Of a DNA stretch of 64,000 bases, positions 1-8,837 are shown piece by piece. Numbering within the stretch: position 1 is the stretch's first letter; each line of letters begins with the position of its first letter. Both the position numbers and the translations under genes were made by a program. The stretch spans positions 62,001 through 126,000 of the forward strand of contig WMKJ01000016.1 of NCBI GenBank assembly GCA_009733715.1. The letters run 5' to 3'. The notes beneath the pieces are model-generated. The model was not told the origin of the DNA. It worked only from the letters and a program-made list of their open reading frames with translations, and did no database searches. The stretch comes from Herpomyces periplanetae (taxonomy: Eukaryota; Ascomycota; Laboulbeniomycetes; Herpomycetales; Herpomycetaceae).

Positions 1-1
1 C

Positions 2-1504
2 GTTTATATAGTAATTTTCGCGGATACATTAAGTCGAGGTAACTTACACATTACGGATTACGGTAGTCTAAGTCGTGGCTTTAGCCATGTTAAAGTTGCT
101 TCCCCATGTAACAAAGCTTACTATCCCGAACGTCATGTTATTCAATACATTCTTATGATTGATGCTGGAAGTACGGGCTCCCGAATTCATATATATCGCT
201 TTAACAATTGTGGCCCTACCCCTGAACTTGAAAATGAAATTTTTGCTCAAACTGAAAAGCGTTCAGGTGGTTCTGGCCTTAGCTCTTACGGTGATGACGC
301 CGAAAGTGCCGCACGAAGTTTAGACAGTTTACTTCATGTTGCCATGAAAAGTGTACCTGATTCTATGAAATCATGTTCTCCCTTGGTAATAAAAGCTACT
401 GCAGGTCTAAGGCTTTTGGGTGAAGAATTAAGTGCAAACATAATCAAAGCTATACGAAACCGTGTTGAGAATGAATATCCTTTTCCATTACTACTAAATG
501 AAGGTCAAGATGTTCAAGTAATGCAAGGTCGAGATGAAGGAATCTACGCTTGGATAACCCTCAACTACTTGTTAAATCGAATCGGCACCCCTCCAGATCA
601 GAATAACGTGCCATTTACTGCAAAAAGAACCGCTGCAATATTCGATATGGGCGGAGGTTCTAGTCAAGTCGTATTCGAAGTAAGATCCAAAAAACATGGC
701 AAACATGGTGACACAATGAAAAAAGGCGAACATGAGTACAAGTTAAAATTTGGCGAACAGAATTTTCGGCTGTATCAGCACTCATATCTTGGATATGGCT
801 TAATGTCAATTCGTGAAAAGGTACACAAGTCGGTCTTTGATAATATGACCGGGCGTAGTCAACGTAAACGTGAACCTGAACCGGGAAAATTTACGCATTC
901 TTTTGAGGTGGAAAATCCGTGTATAATTTCTGGCTTATCTCGACAGATTAAACTGCCCGCAAAATTGAACAATGATGAAATAATGGTCAACGTTACCATG
1001 AAGGGACCACGTTCCGGCCAGCCCGAGCAATGTCGAGGCTTAATCCGGGATATATTAAATGTTAAAGCTCAGTGTAACTTGAAGCCTTGTTCATTTGATG
1101 GTGTATACCAGCCCAATTTACGAGAAATTCTGGATAATGAGTCGGAGGTTTACCTTTTTTCATATATGTACGACCGGATACATGAAATTGGAATGCCCGA
1201 AACTTTTACCCTGAGCCAACTCGATGGGTATACAGATAGTGTATGCCGCGGTGAAGTGGCATGGAAAAAAACTTTCCGTGATGCATCGATAATTCAAGCC
1301 TTGCGTGATCGGCCAGAATTTTGCTTGGATTTAACATACATATCTACTTTGTTAACTGTTGGCCACGGATTGCCATTGAATCAAAGTGTTAAAATCGTTA
1401 AAAAGGTGAAAGGTTTTGAAGTCGGTTGGCCACTTGGAGCCAGTCTCCCCCATTTGGACCATCGCGAAGGAACTTGGAAATGCAAGCTTATTGAAACATC
1501 ATGA
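2..1504 (+). CDS. GDA1: Golgi guanosine diphosphatase, apyrase/GDA1-CD39 family (5' end outside the window)
   Basis: Seen: one frame is open from the left edge to the stop at 1504, so the start lies upstream; the first in-frame ATG (155) already sits inside the catalytic domain. Counting from that Met, the apyrase conserved regions are all present: ACR1 MIDAGSTGSR (1-10), ACR2 KATAGLRLL (80-88), ACR3 RDEGIYAWITLNYLL (126-140, with the expected catalytic Glu128), ACR4 AAIFDMGGGSSQVVFE (160-175) and ACR5 VGWPLGASLP near the C-terminus. The stretch after ACR4 and the ending WKCK both match yeast Gda1 closely. Known: the family hydrolyses GDP (and UDP) in the Golgi lumen to GMP, which is exchanged for incoming GDP-mannose during protein and lipid mannosylation. 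The N-terminal membrane anchor should lie outside the window. No intron is needed in the visible part. It converges on MSS1, leaving 71 bp between the stop codons. Confidence 0.95.
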   Translation, partial: VYIVIFADTLSRGNLHITDYGSLSRGFSHVKVASPCNKAYYPERHVIQYILMIDAGSTGSRIHIYRFNNCGPTPELENEIFAQTEKRSGGSGLSSYGDDAESAARSLDSLLHVAMKSVPDSMKSCSPLVIKATAGLRLLGEELSANIIKAIRNRVENEYPFPLLLNEGQDVQVMQGRDEGIYAWITLNYLLNRIGTPPDQNNVPFTAKRTAAIFDMGGGSSQVVFEVRSKKHGKHGDTMKKGEHEYKLKFGEQNFRLYQHSYLGYGLMSIREKVHKSVFDNMTGRSQRKREPEPGKFTHSFEVENPCIISGLSRQIKLPAKLNNDEIMVNVTMKGPRSGQPEQCRGLIRDILNVKAQCNLKPCSFDGVYQPNLREILDNESEVYLFSYMYDRIHEIGMPETFTLSQLDGYTDSVCRGEVAWKKTFRDASIIQALRDRPEFCLDLTYISTLLTVGHGLPLNQSVKIVKKVKGFEVGWPLGASLPHLDHREGTWKCKLIETS

Positions 1505-1575
1505 TCCATTTTATGTTCCCACTTGCGCACCTCGTTTTGGTATTCATCTGGAACGTAATGTGCGTTGTATCCGGA

Positions 1576-3573
1576 CTATTTTCCTACGCAAAATCTAACG
1601 GAGGACGGCTTGCATATTAGCTGTTTATTCGTTTGTCTATTTGCCCTTTATCCGGTCACATTTCTTAACATACCTAGAAAATACTTCGCCGAGAACCTCT
1701 TCGACAACTTCACCTGTACAATCCCGCCCCAAAATTTTGCCCAAACATTGTACAGCGTAACGCAAGTGTTCAACAATGATAACAATCTCAGCGTTAAGCG
1801 TGGCCAACTCTTCTTTGTCCAGTACTGCACTTGCACTAGTAAGGCCAATCCCATCTATGCAGCACAAGAAACGATTTAAATGCGACCCACATTCTTCTAA
1901 CAGTACTTTCTGTCGCGTTGTCACACCCAGGCTCATTGGGGTTTCACAGTTATCGTCATTCCGTTCGGACACAGTCGCCATCTTTTCTATTTTACTCATC
2001 ACTTCATCTATTACCTCAGATATACTGTTTTCGTTTGGGCGTTCACACGATATGAACGCTACATTTGCGTTTTTATACTCAGGAATCATTTGCGCGACGT
2101 TTCGTTTAATCTCTTTATGTAGGAGCGGATCGTGTTTCCCGAGATGAGCATGGCAGTCGAGTTTATCAATTTTGTTAATACCAATGACCACACGGTTGGG
2201 TGACTTTTCCCGTAATAATGCTCTGGTAAATTTAACCATATCATGATCTATGATTACATCTAACTTCTGTTGACCGTTTGATTGTACTGTTTCGATACTA
2301 AATAAAATAATTGTTATATCGCTACCTCTCGCAAGAGCTTTAGCCCTTTTAATACCTTCTTGTTCGATTTTTCCTAGTGAAATATCATTCTCCAGTGTTT
2401 GGGTCTTTTCTGGTAGAAATTGACCTCGTAGTCCCGCTGTATCCCCAAACTTAACATGCCATCCGTTCAAGTCAACGTTAACCTCGATAACGTCTCTGGT
2501 TGTTCCCTCTTCAATGCTGACTATACTAGCTTCCCTGCCAACGATTCTGTTCAATAAGCTACTCTTACCAACGTTAGGCTTTCCGAGTATAGCTACTTTT
2601 ATTCCGTCTCGCCACAATTCCTCGCGTATAGCACTTTGGATAGCATTTTCTATTTCATGTAAGACTTGACGTATGCGTAGCCTTGATTCAATTAAAACGC
2701 TTGCTGCAGCTAAGCCAAGCTCATGATCCTCGCTAAAGTCGATTAACGCTTCCATATGTCCCATACTGCTAATTATAGTATTACGCCATCGTTCAAGATT
2801 CTTTGTACTTTCCTTTAAGCCAACTCTTAGTGCTGCAGTTAAGCTTTTTTCAGTTTTAGCAGATAGTATAGCGTGAAGTCTTTCAACATCGCATAGTGAT
2901 AAACGTGACTTTTCAAACGCTAAACGAGTAAATTCACCCGGTTCTGCCGGTCGTATTAAACGTTGTTCAACAGCCCGAGGAATTTGTGTATCACCTGCAT
3001 AAATGGATCGTATACTGGATTCACATGCTTGTATAGCTCCCAGTAAGGCTTTTACAGTGGCAATCCCACCGTGAATATGGTATTCTATTAAATCATCACC
3101 CGTGTAAGATTTACCGGAGGGAAAATATAATACTAAAGCCGATGGGTCCACCACAGCTTTTGTACCCGTTGGGAAATGCAAACTTCGTACACTTGCTTGA
3201 CGTGGTTTCAGCAAACGCTGTCCCGGACAAATCAGCTTATAAATCTATCCGTTTGAAGTCTTAACGTTAGTAAGCAGTGCAGTCTTTGCATTAAGGATCG
3301 TACTTGTTTGCAAAGATGACCGGATACTCGAACAATTGCAATGGCAGCTGTTCCATTTCCCGTAGAAAGTGCATAAATAGTGGGATATGAATATATTTGA
3401 TGATTCGATTTATGAGAGTCAAAATTTTCTGCTACACAATTGAGTTTCAATCCGCTGTAAAATCGGGAGATTGAAGTAAAATGTATCTTTTGTTTCCATA
3501 AATGGTAATAATTTTCCCTTATTAGTAAACGAGAAATTCCAAACGCGTGCACAATTAACTTTTTATTAAGCAT
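1576..3573 (-). CDS. MSS1: Mitochondrial tRNA modification GTPase MSS1/GTPBP3 (MnmE family), three exons
   Basis: Exons (minus strand) 3573-3304, 3244-1674 and 1594-1576; 619 aa. Intron 1 (59 bp) has donor GTACGA, a perfect TACTAAC branch site and acceptor TAG. Intron 2 (79 bp, GTATGT...TTAG) leads to a 19-bp last exon that encodes the family's C-terminal motif as FCVGK. Domains: basic presequence (about 1-45) fitting mitochondrial import; TrmE N-terminal tetrahydrofolate-binding domain with TIYALSTGNG (66-75) and YHIHGG (145-150); helical domain; G domain with P-loop GKPNVGKSS (311-319), TTRD (338-341), DTAG (358-361) and NKID (447-450). Known: with MTO1/GidA it installs the 5-carboxymethylaminomethyl-type modification on wobble uridine of mitochondrial tRNAs. 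Longer than yeast Mss1 (526 aa), with extra residues inside the G domain. The start at 3573 is the first in-frame ATG; codons further upstream are not ATG. It diverges from TAF8. Confidence 0.95.
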
Positions 3574-4052
3574 ACTTTCATGTATATTCAATTAACAAAC
3601 CAAATGATAATTTTATTAAGTTCAAACACACGCAAAACCAAAAATTAACCCAATGCCACAAACCTCTCCATTTCCCATGTATCCATCATTTTATCCAATT
3701 ACTAATCGATATCACGTGAAACTAGTGGCGCGTTTTGGGGGATAAGGAAATTATTTTTGGAGAGGTTGATTGAGCAGATAATATTTCCAACTCGCGTCCG
3801 CGATATCAAAGGGATCTTTACTTAATTTAAGTGCGTATGAAATTTTCGATGGGTAGTGTTTCTTAGTTATTTGGTTTATAAAGGTAAAATGATAATAGTT
3901 CTGGCAAGAATTCTACATTTTCTTATCTAATATCGTCTTGTTTAACGGCCAACTTGTACTCATGATTTACGTGAAACGTTTGCTCGTGCGGGGTGTGTAG
4001 ATATTAACGGTTCAGAGTTCTGTGTTAAAAAGTGGTATATTTTAACATATTC
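3574..4052. promoter_or_regulatory. Shared divergent promoter region between MSS1 and TAF8
   Basis: A 479-bp gene-free interval separates the two start codons, so both promoters must lie here or overlap. It contains one CACGTG palindrome (3713-3718) and several short AT-rich stretches. I see no clear TATA pair and no extra exon. The regulatory role is inferred from gene geometry. Confidence 0.55.
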
Positions 4053-5210
4053 ATGGATACAGACGCGTTTGAATGTGCACCGTTAAGTACTGCACAAGAT
4101 AACCCGCTCAAGAGACGCTTTAACGGTGAACAGTTATCGGGTTTACATGCAGAAAAGTCTTTTAAACGCGCAAATTGTAGCTCTACATCACGAAAGAGGC
4201 GTAAATTATCAAGTTATCCTCCACTTAGATCAACAGGCCATCCGTTTGAGAATGCATCACTTCCCCCTGTTCCTACTCATGACATTGCACTTTTACACCT
4301 AACGCGTGTAATAGCCACAACACTTGCTGCCGTGGGCTTTCAATCAGCACAAACGTCCGCGCTTGAATACTTTCGTAGTATTGTTGAAAGTTATATATCA
4401 CGCTTGTTATCTTGGGTTACAACTTCCATGCTATCATGTCGTCGAACTAATCCTATCCCACAAGATTTTGCTGTTGCTCTGTATCGTGCTCAACTTACGT
4501 CTACATTACTAGAGCCTTGCGTTAATTATTCTGTTAAATTCGGTAAACTGCCTAATACATATAGTCACAACTCAACCAGCCAATCAGATCCATATTTGGA
4601 ATATTTTCTTCTTCCAGATAATTCGTTAATTAATATGCTTAGCGACTCTTGTTCTCCATCAACCCCGCGCCAGAAAAGGTCTTATATACCATCTCATATA
4701 CCAAACTTACCGAGTGATCATACGTGGAAGGCGTCACCTGTATATTCTCGTTCCTTTCGTGATCCGTCTAAGATACGTGAACAATCCACTAAAGAAGGTG
4801 TTTTAGCCGAGCAGTCTCTTCGGAAGCTCATGGCAGCACGACAGCGTGGAAATGCACCATCGAAATCTTTTACACAAACATCACCTTCAGTATTGATCAA
4901 CTCATCCTTAAAATCCCCAATATCTAGTACAGTATTGCACCCCAGAGCTAAAATTGAGACTACGTGGAAGTCGGCCATGCAAACTCTTACCGAAGAAAAT
5001 CGCAAGATTGAGAACCTTCGACGCAAGCGATATGTTAACAACGAATCCCCCAAATCGGATGCTCATAATGAGTTGCTAGATTCAACGATTAATTCTAACA
5101 TACACCTTGCCTTAAATTCCATGATAACCTTACCCTGTCCGGAATACGATTCAATCATGACAGTTAATCACGGCCGCAAGTATTGGAGGCTTCGTGTGGC
5201 AGAACTTTAG
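4053..5210 (+). CDS. TAF8: TFIID subunit TAF8, histone-fold protein
   Basis: Single exon, 385 aa, starting at ATG 4053 (codons upstream in frame are not ATG). Seen: a basic N-terminal stretch (FKRANCSSTSRKRRK, about 37-51) that could act as a nuclear signal; a Bromo_TP-type histone fold at about 77-152, where LHLTRVIATTLAAVGFQSAQ and ALEYFRSIVESYISRLL fit helices 1 and 2; and a TAF8 C-terminal domain at about 209-262 containing YIPSHIPNLPSDHTW followed by a basic helical segment, as in animal and fungal TAF8. The tail is low-complexity and Ser/Thr-rich. Known: TAF8 pairs with TAF10 through the histone fold and bridges the TAF core to TAF2 in TFIID, the general factor that recognises RNA polymerase II promoters. 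The overall sequence is divergent, so the call rests on the order of two weak domains and the proline motif. Confidence 0.85.
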   Translation: MDTDAFECAPLSTAQDNPLKRRFNGEQLSGLHAEKSFKRANCSSTSRKRRKLSSYPPLRSTGHPFENASLPPVPTHDIALLHLTRVIATTLAAVGFQSAQTSALEYFRSIVESYISRLLSWVTTSMLSCRRTNPIPQDFAVALYRAQLTSTLLEPCVNYSVKFGKLPNTYSHNSTSQSDPYLEYFLLPDNSLINMLSDSCSPSTPRQKRSYIPSHIPNLPSDHTWKASPVYSRSFRDPSKIREQSTKEGVLAEQSLRKLMAARQRGNAPSKSFTQTSPSVLINSSLKSPISSTVLHPRAKIETTWKSAMQTLTEENRKIENLRRKRYVNNESPKSDAHNELLDSTINSNIHLALNSMITLPCPEYDSIMTVNHGRKYWRLRVAEL

Positions 5211-5564
5211 CGTTCGACAAAAGTGCCAGATTTATTTAATGATATGAACTAAACTGCCAAATAGGTAATAATTAAATCGTTTCGAATGCTTTTAACTTCA
5301 AGCACACTTATACACACACACACACACATACTTTTTCAACCCATCATCAATCAACTCAGTCCTCGACCTCGCGCTTTTGCCAATTTTCCCATCTCTCCGG
5401 CTAAACTTTTACTCGTTCTTTGGTTCCTCCGTCCCAGCACGGCACCGCCACGGAGGCACTGCGCCACAGAAACTTCGGGCCACCGGTAGAGAAATTCCAC
5501 GTGATAAGCCGAGGGAATAAGGGTGAACGGGAGAGGTAAACGCGGTCGGATGGAGGAAGTGTGA
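5211..5564. other. Convergent 3' interval between TAF8 and PML1 with CA repeat and GC-rich hairpin
   Basis: No coding region is supported here. It holds a short (AC)n run at about 5311-5328 and then a patch richer in G+C than its surroundings (about 5380-5540). Inside the patch is a perfect 7-bp inverted repeat, CCTCCGT (5426-5432) and ACGGAGG (5450-5456), with a 17-nt loop. It may be overlapping 3' UTRs, a structured RNA or a terminator-like element. I could not match a known ncRNA. Confidence 0.5.
5311..5328. repeat. (AC)n microsatellite
   Basis: An uninterrupted AC dinucleotide run of about 18 bp, just downstream of the TAF8 stop codon. Confidence 0.9.
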
Positions 5565-7157
5565 TTAATCTTTCGGCAGTAAAACTACCCATTCACACGG
5601 CTCGCGGCCGAAAACTATGACGTCACCATCGCGCAATTCGACAAAAACTCCATCGGAAATGCGTTTTCCGTTCAATCGAGTTCCTGCTTTACTTTCTAAA
5701 TCGATTATATATGGTCGAGTCTTCATTTCACATTTCTCAATGCCAATTTCGTCTTTAACACGTCGGGCTGTATGGCGAAACTGAATAACCGCATGCTGAT
5801 CTTCTACGGTATCATGATTAATGGGTAAATCTACAATTCTTGTATCTCTTCCCACTAACCAATACGACCGTAGATGTAATGGAATTGGAGGGATTTCTTC
5901 TTCGCCAATCTCATCACGCTTCCATTCGCCCTCTGAATGAGATTTTGTGGCAGCCTTATTAAGTTTAAATGCATATAATCTCCATAGCATATTACCGGGA
6001 GGCTTTTGCGCTTCAGCAGGCTCTTGATATTTAAGTATAATAGAAGTTCCTTCAACTCGATTGGCTTCTTTTGCTAATAAACCAGTTGGCTTAAAGTTAA
6101 CGTTATCGCGGGGTCGGCGCTTCTGATTGGAATCAAGATTCATGCGAAACGATACTTCTTGGGGTGGTAAAGGTTTGCGTGATCGTTGAAATGGAATGGC
6201 TAGATCGTCCGATTTGCCCGTCCAATTTCGCCCTGAACTTCCTCTAGATCGTGATTGTGATCCACTTTGTGATCGTGTTCGATGATGTCGGTGGTGTCGA
6301 TGATGCCGGTGATGTCGATGGTGTTTTAAACGATGTCCGCTTCGACTATCACTTCTACTCTTACTTCGACTTCGACGTCGTAGGCGATACCCTTCATCTG
6401 TTTTTTCCCTTCTTCTTTCACGTCTTGTCCTTGATCCTTCCCTTGATTCATATTCGGGTGTTATATCATCATCGTCATCTTCAACTCCATCACTGTACCT
6501 TCGCGATCCCGCTTTTCTTTCCCTTCTGTTTCGTTTTGGATGCTCTACTAAATCACTTTTCCTAGTGATGCTTTTATCATGTCTTTCCAAACTTCGATTA
6601 TCCACTCTTCTCTTTGCCGTTGCTGTTCCTCCTGCACACTCCAATGTTGACTCTTCATTACTGTCCAAGTGTGATCTACGCGAAATGATTAATTCTCTTG
6701 ATGATTCTCGTTCCAATCGTGTATCTCGCCGCTTTTTGATAAATGTAGAAGTTTCTTCATGCTTGCGTGATATACCTTCGTTACGCGATGCCCAATGATG
6801 ATTTCGTTCATCGTATTTTCGTGATCGATAATTATAACTATCACTTTCATTTAATCTTGAACCTTGTGATGATAAACTTCGTGATGCCCTAGAAATTTTA
6901 TGCCTAGTTTTTCTTTCATATTCTCTTCCCCGATACCTTCCATTCGCACTGTACCTTGTCCGTGATGCTGAATGTGGGTCGGAACTTTGCGAACAATCCC
7001 TCCATTCCCTTTCAGCCTCATCGTACTTTGAATGGTTTCTTGATCGTCCCCTAAATGCATCCTTTCTCATGCTCGAGCGCTGTGACCTGCCAAAATCATC
7101 ATCATCGTACCTAGTAGCCTCATTATCGTGATGCCTTGAAAACTTGGTTTCTTTCAT
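5565..7157 (-). CDS. PML1: FHA-domain splicing protein, PML1/SNIP1-like (RES complex)
   Basis: Single exon, 530 aa, ATG at 7157. The N-terminal about 330 residues are low-complexity and rich in Arg, Ser, Asp and Glu (RS-like), with a (His-His-Arg)x5 tract. Next comes a short conserved segment ending WRLYAFK, which in SNIP1 precedes the folded domain. The C-terminal FHA domain (about 431-530) shows LVGRDTRIVDLPINH, VEDQHAVIQFR, RPYIIDLESKAGTRLNGKRI and GDVIVFGREPCEWVVLL, the pattern of SNIP1/Pml1, including the phosphopeptide-binding Arg and the N of the LNGKRI loop. Known: Pml1 forms the pre-mRNA retention and splicing (RES) complex with Bud13 and Snu17/Ist3, promoting splicing and nuclear retention of unspliced RNA. 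The long RS-rich head resembles animal SNIP1 more than the short yeast protein. A TATATATATA run (about 7282-7295) lies about 125 bp upstream of its ATG. Confidence 0.92.
   Translation of the reverse strand: MKETKFSRHHDNEATRYDDDDFGRSQRSSMRKDAFRGRSRNHSKYDEAEREWRDCSQSSDPHSASRTRYSANGRYRGREYERKTRHKISRASRSLSSQGSRLNESDSYNYRSRKYDERNHHWASRNEGISRKHEETSTFIKKRRDTRLERESSRELIISRRSHLDSNEESTLECAGGTATAKRRVDNRSLERHDKSITRKSDLVEHPKRNRRERKAGSRRYSDGVEDDDDDITPEYESREGSRTRRERRREKTDEGYRLRRRSRSKSRSDSRSGHRLKHHRHHRHHRHHRHHRTRSQSGSQSRSRGSSGRNWTGKSDDLAIPFQRSRKPLPPQEVSFRMNLDSNQKRRPRDNVNFKPTGLLAKEANRVEGTSIILKYQEPAEAQKPPGNMLWRLYAFKLNKAATKSHSEGEWKRDEIGEEEIPPIPLHLRSYWLVGRDTRIVDLPINHDTVEDQHAVIQFRHTARRVKDEIGIEKCEMKTRPYIIDLESKAGTRLNGKRISDGVFVELRDGDVIVFGREPCEWVVLLPKD
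6279..6323 (-). repeat. In-frame (His-His-Arg)x5 coding tandem repeat
   Basis: Five consecutive HHR units are encoded inside PML1. CAT and CAC are both used for His, and the Arg codons vary, so the tract is not a freshly expanded perfect microsatellite. Some selection on the protein tract is plausible. Confidence 0.85.
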
Positions 7158-7390
7158 CTAATCTGTCCACAAAAAACCGATATCCCGATCATTCCAGTGT
7201 TTTCCTTGTGTAGATAACTTAAACTTACACGCTAGCGTAAACTCTCGCCTGCTTTCACCGTCCAAACGACCATAAATTTACATATATATATATATCCCTG
7301 GTACAACCTACTTGGACGTAAAGCTGACCTCGTTCGCCTAATTCTTTGGAAACTGGTGTGGCTTGATCGTTAGTGGCGCTCCATTTTGTA

Positions 7391-7400
7391 ATGACGTCAT
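7391..7400. promoter_or_regulatory. CRE/ATF-type palindrome upstream of RBX1
   Basis: ATGACGTCAT, the core site bound by bZIP factors of the ATF/CREB class (for example fission-yeast Atf1/Pcr1). It is identical to sites at 8501-8510 and 12083-12092. Confidence 0.6.
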
Positions 7401-7506
7401 GATTTTCAATGGAGGCGTTGATAGCGCGCGATGTTTGCGACGATTTAGTCGTTAGATCTCTGCTTTGGGTAGATCTACACTTCGAAACAGTTTACTTTAA
7501 TTTTTG

Positions 7507-7552
7507 ATTGTGCGTGTGCATGTGTGTGCGTGTGTGTGTTTGCGCGTGCGCA
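7507..7552. repeat. Imperfect TG/CG-rich repeat in the RBX1 5' leader
   Basis: An alternating purine-pyrimidine tract (GTGCGTGTGCATGTGTGTGC and similar) directly upstream of the RBX1 ATG at 7566. Such tracts can adopt Z-DNA in principle; nothing shows a function. Confidence 0.7.
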
Positions 7553-7565
7553 TTTCAACGTTAAC

Positions 7566-8271
<706 letters not shown>

Positions 8272-8837
8272 CTTACCAATTTTGTACACTAAACTTTTCC
8301 CTGACACTACCATTCTGATTCTTTACCTTTGACGTATATGGTCATTTAAATGTGTACATGCACCCTATTTGAGTAATTACTATAAAGCTTCATCTTAGCC
8401 AAACCCATTCCTCTTCAATACTTCTTCCGTCCTTTAAACTCATCTCCAATTCTTCCCGTAATCCTTTTCAATCCAAGTCCTCCTCCCTCCACTCCCTTCC
8501 ATGACGTCATATCTGACAGCTTACTCAGCCCCGGCTTGTTCGGACTATTTTGAGTCCGGATCCGATAGAAGCTGTTTAGTCATCGGGTTGATTTTGGGAG
8601 AATTTTGATACAAAATTTTGTCGCGATGTTCGCGTTGATCGTGATGGATCAGTTTCATTTTCATCTATCATCAAATTGTTCCTTATTAAATTTTTATGTT
8701 TAAAAGTTTTCCTAAAATTCCCAACTTTTCAGAGTTGTCTGGTCAGGTTATACTGCTTTCTTTATTATTTTGTCCTTAATGATAGATTCCCTAGGCTAGT
8801 CTATAATTTCTGTGCCTTTTAGTTTAATATTGTGGAT
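8272..8837. promoter_or_regulatory. Intergenic region: RBX1 3' end and APM3 promoter
   Basis: A 566-bp interval between two tandem genes with no coding sequence seen. Contents: ATGACGTCAT palindrome at 8501-8510 (328 bp upstream of the APM3 ATG); an inverted repeat CGGACT (8541-8546) and AGTCCG (8553-8558) with a 6-nt loop, next to the palindrome CGGATCCG (8557-8564). The CRE-like site probably belongs to APM3; the hairpin role is unknown. Confidence 0.5.
8501..8510. promoter_or_regulatory. CRE/ATF-type palindrome upstream of APM3
   Basis: ATGACGTCAT, identical over 10 bp to the sites at 7391-7400 and 12083-12092. Confidence 0.55.

Larger units (their letters stand above)
7158..7565. promoter_or_regulatory. 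Divergent promoter region between PML1 and RBX1
   Basis: A 408-bp interval between two start codons. It holds a TATATATATA run at about 7282-7295, a perfect 10-bp palindrome ATGACGTCAT at 7391-7400 (CRE/ATF-type, 166 bp upstream of the RBX1 ATG) and a TG-rich tract at about 7507-7552 just before the RBX1 start. No coding sequence is seen. The regulatory role is inferred from position and the known CRE consensus TGACGTCA. Confidence 0.6.

Noticed and set aside
1565-2147. Plus-strand open frames antisense to MSS1 (104 and 123 codons)
   Set aside because: They overlap the confident MSS1 coding frame and show no family resemblance; shadows.
3574-3591. Extended MSS1 start giving six more residues
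   Set aside because: It needs a non-ATG start codon; the first in-frame ATG is at 3573 and already begins a good mitochondrial presequence.
6251-6798. Plus-strand open frames antisense to PML1
   Set aside because: They are by-products of the RS- and HHR-encoding repetitive codons on the other strand.
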